In this document: positions 1 through 10,937 of the stretch, in pieces
How the letters are laid out: every line of letters begins with the position of its first letter
How positions within the stretch are numbered: position 1 is the stretch's first letter
Assembly: GCA_043228905.1 (NCBI GenBank)
Contig: JBHGNT010000002.1
Coordinates: 18,662,001 to 18,726,000, forward strand
Length of the DNA stretch: 64,000 nt
Direction of reading: 5' to 3'
Source: Azolla caroliniana
Taxonomy: Eukaryota > Polypodiophyta
The notes under the pieces: model-generated
What the model was told of the DNA's origin: nothing
Databases searched by the model: none
What the model saw: the letters and a program-made list of their open reading frames with translations, nothing else
Translations under genes and position numbers: made by a program

Positions 1-3
1 TAT

Positions 4-635
4 TCTGATAACACTATTGGTGAATAATGAGGTTCTGCAACTCAGATATATTTTACTCAATATGACTCCAATTACCGTTGACGTTAGCTAGATACGTGTG
101 GTGGCTCTCGAGGAGAGTCAATGATAGTTTGGGTTATATTGGTACCCTACTAACAGTCCCTACTGTCTAGGAGAGTCAATAATCATAGTACCCATGATCA
201 AGGTGATTGTTCATTTACAGTTAGTCAGCCAAATTGCCTTTCAGTTTCCGTACTTATACCAGGTATTTATTGTCTGAGATGATGGATGAAGTGGATGGGG
301 AAAGTATGCAATGTCGTCAAATTGTATCATAGGTAAGTGATATGTTTTAAAGTAAGATATGTTTAAACTTACTTTAAAACATATTGTTCCACACAATTCG
401 ACCACAAGTTGGGTCACACCTCAAAATGGTGTAGAACACTGAGAGTTTTTATTCGATGGAAGTCATTTTATTTGACTATACTTCTACTTTGCTAATGTTC
501 AAAATAAAGCTTTCAATACGATGTCATGTGAGTAAAATACTTCAGCATGGTCTATTGATTGAGTGAATGCATCTTACTTTGAAGTACATTTCGCCATCGG
601 CATCGGCATTACTATTGCTTATAGCAGGAACAAAT
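4..635. repeat. Large direct duplication, copy 1
   Basis: Two blocks of this stretch recur about 2.1 kb downstream in the same order and orientation. Positions 4-241 match 2094-2313, and 427-635 match 2638-2855; the DNA between the blocks differs. Copy 1 runs directly into the LINE reverse-transcriptase relic, while copy 2 leaves the repeat soon after the shared AGCAGGAACAAATCTG sequence. This looks like an old segmental duplication of a LINE and its flank, followed by divergence. Confidence 0.75.
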
Positions 636-1930
636 CTGTGTTAGGAAAACTGGAGTCTTCCAAGGGTTTGTCAGAGGTGGTGGCTGGCACAATTGGAGTG
701 AAGCAAGGATGCCTACTATCACCCACTCTCTTCGGTCTCTATATAGAATCTGATGAGGTATCACATTACATAGAGGGATTTGAGGTGGGTATAGCTATAC
801 AAATATTACAATATGTTGATGATTTTATGTTAATTTCTAACTCTCTAGAGAGACTAAAAGAAACACTAAATGCCTTCAAACTATTTTGTACGGACAAAGG
901 TTTGTCAGTAAACATGGATAATACTAAAATGATCACCCACTCTCTTCGGTCTCATATAGATGAGGTATCACATTAAATAGAGGGATTTGGGAGCATGCCT
1001 AGCGGGTATAGCTCTACAAATATTACTATATGCTGATGGTTTTGTGTTGATTTCTAACTGTCTAAAGAGACTAAAAAAAACTCTTTTGTATGGAAAAATG
1101 TTTGTAAGTAAACATGGATGATACTAAAGTGATGGTGCTTAACACCACTCTCAAGCATGGGTAACAAGATTAAAACCAAATTCAACTTGGGAGAGGAAAA
1201 GATGGAATACACATGCTTCTACACATTTATAGGGCCTAGGTTCTCCTTAAGGGAAGCAGCTTGTGGCCAAGTCACTCGTGGATACCCATGGTGCTTTCGA
1301 GAGATAATGTGCACATTTGTATTTCACATGGAGCAAAACATTAATGCTCCATGATATAATCCCGACAAAGATGGGAGCAACCCATATAATCACCAAGGTG
1401 TTGTTCCAATCAGTGACCTATACCCAATGTCTTTGGGAGCTTCCTAAAGAAAGGTACCCAAGGTTGGCACTTATCTCATCAAGACAACTGATTGAAAATG
1501 AAGACATTCATTGTTGGTTTTCTGAAATACAACAAGGGTTCGAGTCATATGGCATAACCATAAATGTACTATCCCCATTCCAATATAGCTTGGAGTGTCA
1601 CCATCTAAACATGACCAAAGTGGAATGCGAAGAACGCTATTACTTTTTGTAGTGTCTTTTATGAAATCATGAGATACCATTGCCTCTTTAAACAAGGCTT
1701 TGGCCCTCATACTTAGGAGTAACAGCTATAGGGCCTAGGTTCTCCTTATGAGAGGCAGCTTGTGGCCAAGTTACTCGTGGACATGAAGCCCATGGTGATT
1801 TCGGAAGACAAGGTGCATATTTGTAGTTCTATGAGCCACAAACTAAGTTGTGGTTATTTGATATACTTGTCACACCAACTCTTCTCTATGGAGTAGAAAC
1901 ATGGGGATCGATGAATAGGGCTAGTTTGGG
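440..1930 (+). pseudogene. Decayed LINE (non-LTR retrotransposon) reverse transcriptase relic
   Basis: A readable stretch at 563-976 carries the non-LTR reverse-transcriptase motifs GVKQGCLLSPTLFGLYI and QYVDDFMLI (the YxDD active site), then the downstream CTDKGLSVNMDNTKM block. A KAF-type upstream motif can be read at about 510 in another frame. The YxDD block is partly repeated at about 970-1140. A GPRFSL-REAACGQVTRG block appears twice, at about 1228 and 1729. The C-terminal block with LWELPKERYPRLALISSRQL lies at 1317-1652, before a second piece reading KLWLFDILVTPTLLYGVETW at about 1850-1910. The blocks are therefore duplicated and out of order. Many stops and frameshifts make this non-functional. 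The family is recognised from motifs; the clade is not determined. Confidence 0.75.
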
Positions 1931-2093
1931 TCAAATATGATGAATAACCCTATATTCATTCAATGTTGCTCTAATTACTATTGATGAATAATGAGGAATT
2001 GAAAGTAAGATACATTCACTCAATATGACTCCGATTACTAATGAATAATGAGGTTCTGCCACTCAAGCATATCCATTCAATGTTTCTGATAAC

Positions 2094-2855
2094 ACTATTG
2101 ATGAATAATGAGGTTCTGCAACTCATATATATTCACTCAATGAGTCCAATCGCCGCTGATGTTAAGTTAGATAGGTGTGGCTCTCTTGAAAAGCAATAGT
2201 TTGGGTTATATTTGTACCCTACTAACAATCCCTACTATCTAGGAGAGTCAATAATCATAGTACCCATGATGAAGGTGATTGTTCATTTACAATTAATCAA
2301 CCAAATTGCCTTTAAGATATGGAGCCTAGTACATTAGCATGTGTTGCACCAGGCGTGCATGGACTTGCCATGGTTTGTTTATTCATGCATGGTATTCATG
2401 AATGGATGTATCTTGCATGGAATGGAAGATTCAGACCTCATTGAATGACCCTAAAGACAAAAGAACACTTATTTACAATGTCGTGTCCATCATTTTGTTA
2501 ATGTATATAGTTATCTTCCCACCATTTCATATATGGAAATTCCTTCATAAATGCACATGGAAGTTCCTTCAAGCTGGAACCATTCCTGTAATAATATAGT
2601 GAATACTTATGAATTTAGTTGATTATCTTGAAATAAATGGTGTAGAATTCTGAGAGTTTTTATTGGATAGAAGTCATTTTATTCGACTATACTTCTACTT
2701 TGTTAACATCCAAAATAAAGCTTTCAATATGATGTCATCTGAGTAAAATACTTCTGCATTGTCTATTGATTGAGTCAATGTATTATCTTAGTTTGAAGCA
2801 CATTTCGACTCCCTGCCATCACCATTGCTTACAGCAGGAACAAATCTGCAATCAT
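2094..2855. repeat. Large direct duplication, copy 2
   Basis: Second copy of the blocks at 4-241 and 427-635. The spacer between the blocks (2314-2637) is not shared. Short repeats built on GATGAATAATGAGG also occur just upstream at about 1930-2090, so the region has a history of local duplication. No gene is evident here. Confidence 0.75.
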
Positions 2856-3210
2856 GTCTGCTTTGAAAAAATTTGAAAAAATCAAGCCATTATGTGTTTG
2901 ATATAGCATAAAAGATGTTATAACCATAGCACAAAAGATGTTATAACCATCTCATCTGAACATGTTGATATTCATTTGCATAGCACTATATTTGCAGTGT
3001 TTTTCATGCTGAAATCATCTTTAATATGTATAAGATGATTTTTCAAAACCGTAACAAATCTTTGTCAACAAATAAAGACTACACAATTACAATACGAAGT
3101 TCTCAGACGGACAGTTTCAAATGTTTTGAGGATGCCTAGTGAATAAAAAAATTTAAAATAATGCAAGTGTTCAGATTATTTATGATTACAATATTTCTAT
3201 TGTATTTGAA
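2856..3210. other. AT-rich DNA with no recognised feature
   Basis: AT-rich sequence with short direct repeats (ATGTTATAACCAT near 2917-2951). It lies downstream of the MADS-box exons on the minus strand, so it could hold the 3' UTR or terminator of that gene, but nothing specific is visible. Confidence 0.3.
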
Positions 3211-3219
3211 ACAAGATTT

Positions 3220-3447
3220 TTAAGATGGAAGGGGTATTTTCCTGGAATTATAATTGACAGAATGACTATAACAGGTATACATGAGTGCTAAAAGTTGGTC
3301 ATTATTGTAGGTGCTTGCAGCATCAGATTCTATTGAACTACTAATATCATTGTCAATGATATGGTAAGAGGAGATGAAGCTCATGATCATCTTATGTTCT
3401 ACCTCATCTTCTAAGTGCAGACCATGATCATAAGGTCTTAATTCCAT
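3220..3447 (-). CDS. Possible terminal exon sequence, reading frame uncertain
   Basis: An open stretch of 75 codons lies just downstream of the last clear MADS exon and follows an acceptor-like TTGTAG. It is acidic and serine-rich (SSSIESDAAS), as MADS C-terminal regions often are. However, none of the three phases from exon 6 joins it in frame: each meets a stop at or soon after the junction. It may be 3' UTR, a frameshifted old C-terminal exon, or chance. Confidence 0.25.
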   Translation of the reverse strand: MELRPYDHGLHLEDEVEHKMIMSFISSYHIIDNDISSSIESDAASTYNNDQLLALMYTCYSHSVNYNSRKIPLPS

Positions 3448-3485
3448 TTACTACAACACATACATGTATTAGTCCTGTGTATGTA

Positions 3486-3510
3486 TGTGTCAAAGAGAGA
3501 GAGAGAGATT
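3486..3510. repeat. Short (GA)n microsatellite
   Basis: A run of GA repeats, GAGAGAGAGAGA, in the last intron of the MADS locus. No function is suggested. Confidence 0.6.
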
Positions 3511-3613
3511 GTTTTTACTCACGTTCAATGTCTATATATATAATGAGCAGCAGTAGCAGACAAAGTAAATGATAACTAAATAAATAGATCTAGATGTTTG
3601 TGAGGTCTCTCAC

Positions 3614-3657
3614 CTCCTTTTTCTCAACCTCGCATTCTCTTTTGTCAGCTCTGTTTG
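3614..3657 (-). CDS. MADS-box exon 6 (end of K domain)
   Basis: Acceptor GGGCAG, donor GGAG|GTGAG, 44 bp. It encodes QTELTKENARLRKR, matching the L-EEN--LR-Q block that closes the K domain. It ends in phase 2. Spliced to the TTGTAG acceptor near 3449 it would stop after four more codons. With read-through into the intron it stops at once. Confidence 0.7.
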
Positions 3658-3787
3658 CTGCCCAAATGGTTATATATGATGATTCCATTAATTAAGTACA
3701 GGTGTACATTGGCATACATTATATATGCATCTGTCTATACGGAACACAAACATATATGTAAACATATGTAATTAGTTCTTAACTAAC

Positions 3788-3829
3788 CTTAAGGACCAAG
3801 TTCTTCATGCTCATTGATAACGCTTCCTC
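3788..3829 (-). CDS. MADS-box exon 5 (K domain, 42 bp)
   Basis: Acceptor ATTTAG, donor CTTAAG|GTTAG, exactly 42 bp and phase 0 at both ends. It encodes EEALSMSMKNLVLK. A 42-bp exon at this place is a hallmark of MIKC genes. Confidence 0.8.
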
Positions 3830-4070
3830 CTAAATTTATATAAACATTTTGAGATTTAAGTAAAATCATTTTACAATGCGAACCATACATTAGGCCACAA
3901 GGTTATAAGTAATACATGCAAGCAACTTGTACCAATAATTTTCTAGTATCATCTTGTAGTTCACACTCAACAAAAAAGATTAGAGAGCATTTTCCACATT
4001 ATTCCATGTATCATGACTAGGCTTCATATCAAAAGCATGGAAAACTAAAATGATCAAAAGCATATGTTAC

Positions 4071-4173
4071 CTTAATGCGACGGATAGTTCCCAATCCTTT
4101 CTTTATGTCCTCCAATTTCTTCAGATCCTCATATGATAGCTTCTGTAGTCCCTCTGTATCGCCAGCTCTCAAT
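4071..4173 (-). CDS. MADS-box exon 4 (K domain)
   Basis: Acceptor TTGCAG, donor TTAAG|GTAAC. It encodes LRAGDTEGLQKLSYEDLKKL, then EDIKKGLGTIRRIK. This is the diagnostic K-domain helix (the family motif is G-L--LS--EL--LE--L--GL--IR--K). Its 103 bp is close to the usual 100 bp, and it ends in phase 0. This exon is the strongest single proof that the locus is a MIKC MADS-box gene. Confidence 0.85.
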
Positions 4174-4504
4174 CTGCAACATGCATGCTGATATATGTAT
4201 AAACTTTTTTTTGTAATATATTGCTTGGGAACCTAAATGCTATGTGAAACAATGATTACCATGAAGTCAATATATTTATACATGACGAGAGTGTAAAGAT
4301 ACTAGGAACATTGCTTCCCATGATTTCCCTTTAGCAACACAGAAACATATAGTTATACAATAGATGTTGAAACCAAGACCAACATCTACACGTGCATGCA
4401 TTCACAAAAATTGATAAAGTGAATGATTGCCAGAAACTCTTCACAGCATTAAACCCAATGCTCGAAGCTTATGAGATGTTACAATCAGTTTTTTCAGAGG
4501 ATAC

Positions 4505-4554
4505 CTTTGCTCTTGTTTAAGCCTCTCCACGTCATTCCGCAACGTAATTACCTC
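4505..4554 (-). CDS. MADS-box exon 3 (start of keratin-like K domain)
   Basis: Acceptor GATCAG, donor CAAAG|GTATC. In phase 0 it encodes EVITLRNDVERLKQEQ, an amphipathic helix with leucines spaced as in K-domain helix 1. It is 50 bp long, slightly shorter than the usual 62-65 bp, and ends in phase 2, which joins exon 4 as Arg-Leu-Arg. It is separated from exon 2 by about 9.7 kb of intron. Confidence 0.75.
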
Positions 4555-4861
4555 CTGATCACTAACAGTATACATTGTCACCACAATAGAACTACTATCC
4601 TAGAAGAAACCAAGTGGGCATCTATGCAGGCATCCATACATATATATGTAAATCAGTCGCTTCTCATCAAAATGCTGTAAAGAAAATAAACAAATAACCC
4701 ATTAAATCTTGATTCACTCTTTTCCAGCAATTCATAACATTCAAAATTAGTAGCAACCCACAACCTATTTGAAAATCACAGATCTTAGTCATTTGATTGC
4801 ACTTAGAGGATATCATTTAATGCAATAAAGTTTTTTCTGTATTCTTAACAATCAACGTTGG

Positions 4862-5284
4862 TTGCTTGTTCTCATGGGAGCGGCGGTGTGGGGAGTTTTA
4901 CATTCCAGCTTGATGTTGTATGAGGGAGACGATGTTCACGAGGCCAAGACGATACACAATAGAATATTAATATCAGTTCATTTCAACAACCTCGAAAAGC
5001 AGGTGCGATCTGACCATATTTGGAAAACAGTGACTATGGTAACGTTATGGGTATTATGAAAATGTAGATGTAGTCGACTTTATGATGCAGCAAATCTTGG
5101 TCCTTCAGATGTATTTCTCGAGATATGGGAGAAATTGCTGACAATAATCCATGTGCAATATGATAATACACATGGTTTTCTAGAAAATGTTCATAAGACA
5201 AGGATGAAGCTTCTTCACTTATGGAGAAAGGTGCCCCTCTTTGTAGAGTTAGACCAAGGGCCTTAACTATCGACTTCCATGGAC
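4862..5284 (+). pseudogene. Unidentified open frame broken by one TGA
   Basis: One plus-strand frame stays open for 65 codons from the ATG at 4862, meets TGA at 5057-5059, and continues in the same frame for about 74 more codons to TAA. The second half is protein-like, with SDVFLEIWEKLLTIIHVQYD and RMKLLHLWRKVPLFVEL: mixed aromatic and charged residues, not low complexity. I do not recognise the family. It lies in the giant MADS intron, in the opposite orientation to the gene. It could be a gene or transposon fragment, or a chance open frame in AT-rich DNA. Confidence 0.35.
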
Positions 5285-6190
5285 CCTTTCTTGAATATTA
5301 GTACATAATGGCGATGTACCGCATCAAGTTTCAGCACCCCTTTATAAGTTGTTTTTGTATGTACAAGTTTGGTGTACAGACAATGTGTTTTATTCTATGT
5401 TGTACGCCTCTAGGCAGAAAACTTCAAGTTGTAGCCTTCAAACGTTTTTAATACTATTGAAGAAAATATTTCAAGGAATAATAAGATGAAGAAAACACCG
5501 TCATTACTAGTAGAAGCTTAATCGCTTATTGGAATTACTTGTTATTATAACTAAAGGAGCATAGATATCTTTCCTCAAAGAAGGATTCTCAAAGGAAAAA
5601 ATGGTTTAATCATAGACTCTAGATCGTTGATTGTTGATAAAAAAATCCGTAGGCTCATCAATCTCGTTAGAATCCCCACGGAATCTGCCTCTTGTTGGGC
5701 TAGCCCACATCGAATCTAACCATAGGTGCTTCCCTCACTTCGGAGACATTTCCATTCTGGATCGACCTATGCTAGAGATCTTTCGAAGACAAAAGCTACA
5801 ATACACCTAACTTGAGAATCTCACTTGTGCCAAAAACCAGATTCCCTTGTTTCTTCTCTTTCCATCTTATTTACTTTTATATTTACTGTGTAATATTTAT
5901 TTTATTTTGATTTGTTCTCAAAGACGAGACAACACTCAAGATGTAATCTCTTATTTGGTCTTATAGGTCATTTTGGCCTCTTAAAAGACGTTAAAATATC
6001 TTTCTTTCTTTAGGGAATGTATGTGAAAACTACCCCATAATAGGCAGTCACAACCTCACCAACAAACAACAAAAATCTGGATTTTCATTGTAGTATATTA
6101 CGAACATGCACAAGTAATAAATCTATGTTAAACTTGGTTCCAAACATCAAAGATCATGACACTTATTCGTAAAGAAATCTAAAAGTTTAG
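5285..6190. other. Intronic DNA with no recognised gene
   Basis: AT-rich sequence in MADS intron 2. It lies immediately upstream of the copia integrase fragment and may include unrecognised parts of that element, but no LTR, primer site or coding motif could be read. Confidence 0.3.
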
Positions 6191-6234
6191 GGATGGAATA
6201 TAATCGAATGCAAGTCATCCATACGTGGTGAACC

Positions 6235-7045
6235 ATGTGGAGGAAGAACCATTGTAGTATATACGTAGAGAGGAAGAACCAGACAGTCCAAGAGATGGCT
6301 CATACAATGCTATCTCAATCTGATCTTCCTCTCTCATTTTGGGGTGAAGCTGTCAACACAGCAGTCTACATCATCAATTGCTGCCCAACAAAAGCAGTTG
6401 CCGCAATGACCCTTGCAGAAGCATTTACAGGTGTAAAGCCCTCAGTTTCTCATTTTAAAGTCTTTGGTTGTGATGCTTATGTTCACATTTCATATCATAA
6501 AAGGACTAAATTTGAGTCAAAAACCAAGAAATGCAAATTTCTTGGTTACAGCACACAATGTAAAGCCTACAAGTTATGGGATTTAGAATCAAAGTCCCTA
6601 GTCACCTCACGGGATGTTCATTTTGTGGAGTCTCAATCGGATAACTCTAGGATTTTACCTAAGTTCACGGTTGAAATCCCAGCTCCTCTGGAATCTCCTA
6701 TTTTAGACGTAGATATCTCACCTTCAAGCCCCCCATGTCCTCCTACTCAATCTCTAACTTCACTAACAATTCAAACCTCTTCTTCAACTCCACTCGTTTC
6801 CCCTCCCTCTACACACTAGCTTCCACCACTTCCCAAGTGGCCTCAAGCCACCATTCGTGATTCTCATCTCTCCGATGTTGAACTTCACAAGTATACATTT
6901 GGCATTTGACCAAAACAAGGTATTGATTTTGATGAATTTTCTCACCAATAGTGAAAAGGAGTTCTATTCAAGTTATTTTAGGTTTGATAGCTCGTTTAAA
7001 TCTTGAGGTTGAGCAACTTGATGTGAAGACCGCCTTCTTATATAA
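6235..7045 (+). pseudogene. Ty1/copia pol fragment (integrase end plus RT start)
   Basis: The frame at 6235-6819 holds the end of a copia integrase: ERKNQTVQEMAHTML with the catalytic-Glu region, then LSFWGEAVNTAVYIIN, HFKVFGCDAYVHI, FLGYS and LVTSRDVHFVE, followed by a Ser/Pro-rich linker. After a stop and an apparent deletion, 6908-7045 reads as the RT start in broken frames (QGIDFDE, then IARLNLEVEQLDVKTAFL). There is no gag, no catalytic RT and no LTR. It is a dead copy, from a lineage different from the long elements in this window judging by its linker. Confidence 0.8.
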
Positions 7046-7732
7046 TTCCAAGTAGTTCTAGTGTAAAACCTTATAGTGATCAAATGCCTTGTTTTGAAGA
7101 GGTAGCAATACTTCCCTCTTATTTCATAAAAAGACAGCACAATGGAGAACATAGCATTCTTCCAATTTCACCCCCAGATGGCACATTTGGATATTTTCCA
7201 CTTGGATAACTTCCACGTGTCAAATAATTTGTTTGGAAGATCAAGCATTTTCTCATCTTTTGCTTTCCTATGTTTGGGGTGCTTAGAATTTGCGCAAAGA
7301 TCCTACTTACGATTCCCATTACTTTATTTGGATTTCTTTTAAATGTTCTACAAGGTATGATTTTCATCGTGGTTTAAACAAAAATAAATTCGCAGCAATA
7401 CACACACTGTTTGCTTAAGAGTTCATACAAATCAAAGAAAACCCAAGGGAATCATCATCCTGATGAGAAGCTTGGTCTTGTTGAAGAGGAATGTAGTTAA
7501 TAGGGTTTAAATCCAACTTCGTATAGCTTGTTTCAGAATTCATAATTCAATAAATCCAAGATGCAAATACTTGAAATCACACAGCACATGCAATTACCTT
7601 ACATTAGATATAAACCAAAAGGATTGTTCTTTCCAATGGAAAGATTGTCTTTAACCAAGGGTACCAATTTGATGAAAGCTAAAATGGTGGGGGGATACCA
7701 GCAATAATGAATATGAAGAGCATTGGTAATCA
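7046..7732. other. Intronic DNA with no recognised gene
   Basis: Nothing recognisable on either strand. The open frames on both strands at about 7119-7367 overlap each other and have no recognisable motif. Confidence 0.3.
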
Positions 7733-8005
7733 GGTCACCAATTGATTTTCTCTGGTATAGCTTAAAACTATGATAGGAGTTGCTAAAATAGACATGAGAT
7801 TCAATTGGTGTTTTGTTGAAAGCTAACTCGCTGAGTTAAGCCTTTTCAAAATCAGATTGTTCACTCAACAACACAGGTCACCAATTGATTTTCTCTCACA
7901 TAACTTAAAACTATGATAGCAGTTGTTAAAATAGACATGAGATTCAATTGGTGTTTCGTTGAAAGCTAACTCACTGAGTTAATCCTTTTCAAAATCAGAT
8001 TGTTT
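7733..8005. repeat. Tandem duplication, about 128 bp, two copies
   Basis: The segment starting GGTCACCAATTGATTTTCTC at 7733-7860 recurs at 7876-8005 with few changes, 143 bp apart. It lies just upstream of copia element A in MADS intron 2. Confidence 0.8.
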
Positions 8006-8181
8006 TGCTTATAGTTTCAAACTCTTTTACTAGTAGATATTGGGATTATTTAGACGTTACATGCGCAAAGTAATCTCCTCAGTGTATGAACGAGTATGAT
8101 AACCAGGTTATATGCTATGGTTAACTAGCTCATTATGCCTTCTGATGTTATATGATAACAAAATATCTGAGGGTAAGAAAA

Positions 8182-8549
8182 TGAAAGTTACATGAGTATA
8201 AATAACTAGGGCAAAAACTTATTGACTGCGTGAGTTGTGTAGTTAGTCATTGTATAGTGTGCAAGAGATAGATAGAGACAAGAAGTTGTATCTGTTGTAA
8301 CTGCCGGTTGGCAAAGATATATAGAGCTCGAGGTTGTTGCCTCTCAATTTTCTATTGTACCCTTCCTCTCTCCTATAGTGATCCTGATTGGAGTCTGTGA
8401 ACTCTTGTGGTTTTGCCTCTCGAGGTTTTCCACGTTAACATATGGTGTCGTCTCATTCTTGTGTAACTGTATCAATCTCTATTTTTTTCTATTCTGTTTC
8501 TTCCTATTTGAGTTTGGATCTCGGTTGTGGCCGAGTGTGATTCCTCTCA
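8182..8549 (+). repeat. Element A 5' LTR remnant
   Basis: Matches the 3' LTR from its internal GAAAGTTACATGAGTATAAA onward and ends in CTCTCA. A TATA box (TATAAATA) lies at 8197-8204. The first ~168 bp of the LTR are missing. Confidence 0.85.
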
Positions 8550-8552
8550 AAT

Positions 8553-8564
8553 TGGTATCAGAGC
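8553..8564 (+). promoter_or_regulatory. Element A primer-binding site
   Basis: TGGTATCAGAGC, complementary to the 3' end of initiator tRNA-Met, three bases after the LTR end. It primes minus-strand DNA synthesis. Confidence 0.9.
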
Positions 8565-8598
8565 AAAGTTATATAAACTTCAAACAAAACAAAGTGAA

Positions 8599-9330
8599 AT
8601 GGAAGATTCATTTGAAGGCATGTTCAAGCTCACCAGCTCCAACTACTCAATGTGGAAGTCGAAGATGAGGGACATTCTAGTGGTCAAAGATCTCTGGATT
8701 CCAATACAGTTTGGAGATAAAAGACCAAACAAGATTGATATCGCAACCTGGGAGGGAATGCACTTGAAGATGACAACATACATTCAATGCTTCATTGACA
8801 TGAGCCTGTACAACAACTTCAATAAAGAAAACAAGGCCCATGACCTTTGGGAGAAGATTGACATTATGTTGGAGAACAAAAATACCATGAATCAAGTCTC
8901 AATATTTCGAAAAATAGTGAGGCTCGGGTATCAGGACGGCTCCAGCATGGCGGAGCATATGAATCCCTTCCAAGGGCTAATAAACCAAACTACCTCACTC
9001 TAAGTATCTCTAGCCAAAGAGGTATTGGCATTGTTGTTGTTCGGATCCCTTCCGGATAGCTGGGAGACATTGATCGTCACGTTGGGCAACGCCGAACCGA
9101 AAGGTAAGCACTTGTCCCTAGCAAGTGTAAAATCGAGCTTGCTGAATGAGGACGCTCGTCGAAAGACAAGGAGACAATTTCCGACCCAAAGGCCCTAGTC
9201 ACGAAAAGTGATACACATAGAGGGAGAGGCGGAAATCGGAGTCCCCAAAAGTGCTTCTATTGTGGGAAGTCATGGCACTTCCAAAAGAACTGCCGACACT
9301 TTCGAAAGGAAAAAGGGGGAGCCGACAATG
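8599..9330 (+). pseudogene. Element A gag
   Basis: Copia gag (capsid and nucleocapsid) starting at MEDSFEGMFKLTSSNYSMWK. A TAA at 9001-9003 replaces a Glu codon of relatives. The frame then continues with LPDSWETLIVTLGNA before a frameshift near 9160. A CCHC zinc knuckle (CFYCGKSWHFQKNC) lies at 9252-9293 and would bind genomic RNA. Not translatable as a whole. Confidence 0.85.
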
Positions 9331-9347
9331 CTGACTAGAAGAAGAGT

Positions 9348-10937
9348 TTGGACAGGAAAGGCACGTCGGCTGTTGTGACAAGCGAGGAGGAACCACTACT
9401 CATAAGTGAGCAGAACGAATTGAGTCTTGTCGAGGATGAATCGACATGGGTAGTCGATTCGGGTGCGTCATTCCACCTGACCTCGTCAAAAAGTGCTTCT
9501 CATCCTACAAGGCAGGAGACCACGGCCTTGTAAGGATGAGAAATGAAGGTGCATGCCGAATTGTCGGCATCGGAGATGTGTGCCTGGTAAAGTCGATTGG
9601 TATTGAAGGATGACTGACACATTCCGGAAGTTCGACTAAACCTAATATTAGTCGGTTAGCTGGATGACGAAGGCTACACGGGTAGAATCCGGAACGGAGT
9701 CCTAAAGTTCAGCAAAGGGAGCCTGATTGTGGCCCAAGCTCAAATATGTCAGTCAGAAGTGAATGTGGTAGCTGACATTGCTGGTGAACTGTGGCACATG
9801 AGGTGGTGCCACATAAGCGAGAAGGGGATGCAAAGACTGGCCGATGACAACCTCATTTCGGAGGGGAAGAACGTGCAACTTGAGAAGTGTATTGATTGCT
9901 TGGCCGGCAAGCAAAACCGAACCTCTTTCCGGTCGAGAACGACAAGAAGGAAGGCACCACTTGAACTCATGCATACCGATGTATGCTCCGTGGACACGAA
10001 ATCACATGCTAGATCGCAGTACTTCATGACCTTCATAGATGACCACAACAAGAAGTTGTGGGTCTCCACGCTGACGACGAAGGACTAGGTACTATCTGTC
10101 TTTAAGGAGCTTCATGCGAGAGTCGAGAGAGAAACCAGCTGGAAGCTTAAAGCAATTCGAGCAGACAACGGAGGTGAATACCAAGGGCAATTCGAGGAGT
10201 ACAACCAGTCGAAGGGAATCCGGCTCGAGTACACTGTGCCGAAGACGCCAGACCTTAACGGGCTAGCCGAGAGGATGAACCAGACTATTATGGAAAGGGT
10301 TTGAAGTATGCTTGCACATGCTAAGTTGTCCAAGATATTTTGGGCTGAGGCGCTGATGACAACGACGTACGTGATAAACAGATCACCGTTGACACCCTTA
10401 GACGGAGATATACCACAGAGAGTGTGAACCGGCAAGGACATGTCGTACCGACACCTAAAGGTGTTCGTTTGTCTTACCTACGTACATGTGGCTAAGGATC
10501 AAAGGAGAAAATTGGATCCAAAATCTCGGCCATGCATATTTCTCGGCTACGATGATGACAAATTCGACTACCGATTATGGGGCTTAGTCGACAAGAAAGT
10601 CATTCGGAGCCAAGACATAGTCCTCATGGAGGAGAAGACTATTGTCGACTGGGTGTTGGAAGCCTACAGCCAACTGAGAACATGGAGACTGAACCGAATT
10701 CTAGTCGACTATCAGAAGCCAATTAGGAGGCAAATTCAGACAAGGAACCGGAATGATCGAGACCCCGAATTGGATTTGGATGAAGAACTAGTGGCAGAAA
10801 ACCAAGGAAGAAGTTACTCTCTTAGTGAGAAAAGGCCCCCTCGGAGATTTCCGGATGAAGAGCATGTATTGTTGACCGACGAGGGGGATCCGCAAAGCTT
10901 CAAAGAAGCAAAGAAAGACACTCACAGCCGCAAGTGA
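9348..10937 (+). pseudogene. Element A protease and integrase
   Basis: Protease: TWVVDSGASFHLT with the catalytic Asp at 9456-9458. Integrase: the zinc-binding region ELWHMRWCHISEKGM with CIDCLAGK, then catalytic blocks LMHTDVC, RADNGGEY and NGLAERMN, the last with the catalytic Glu. Stops at 10086-10088 and about 10302 and several frame changes break it. The C-terminal part at 10440-10937 (FLGYDDDKFDYRLWG) is readable. Confidence 0.85.

Noticed and set aside
3220-3447. Taking the 75-codon frame as the definite last MADS exon
   Set aside because: No phase from the preceding exon joins it in frame, so it was listed only as a weak possibility.
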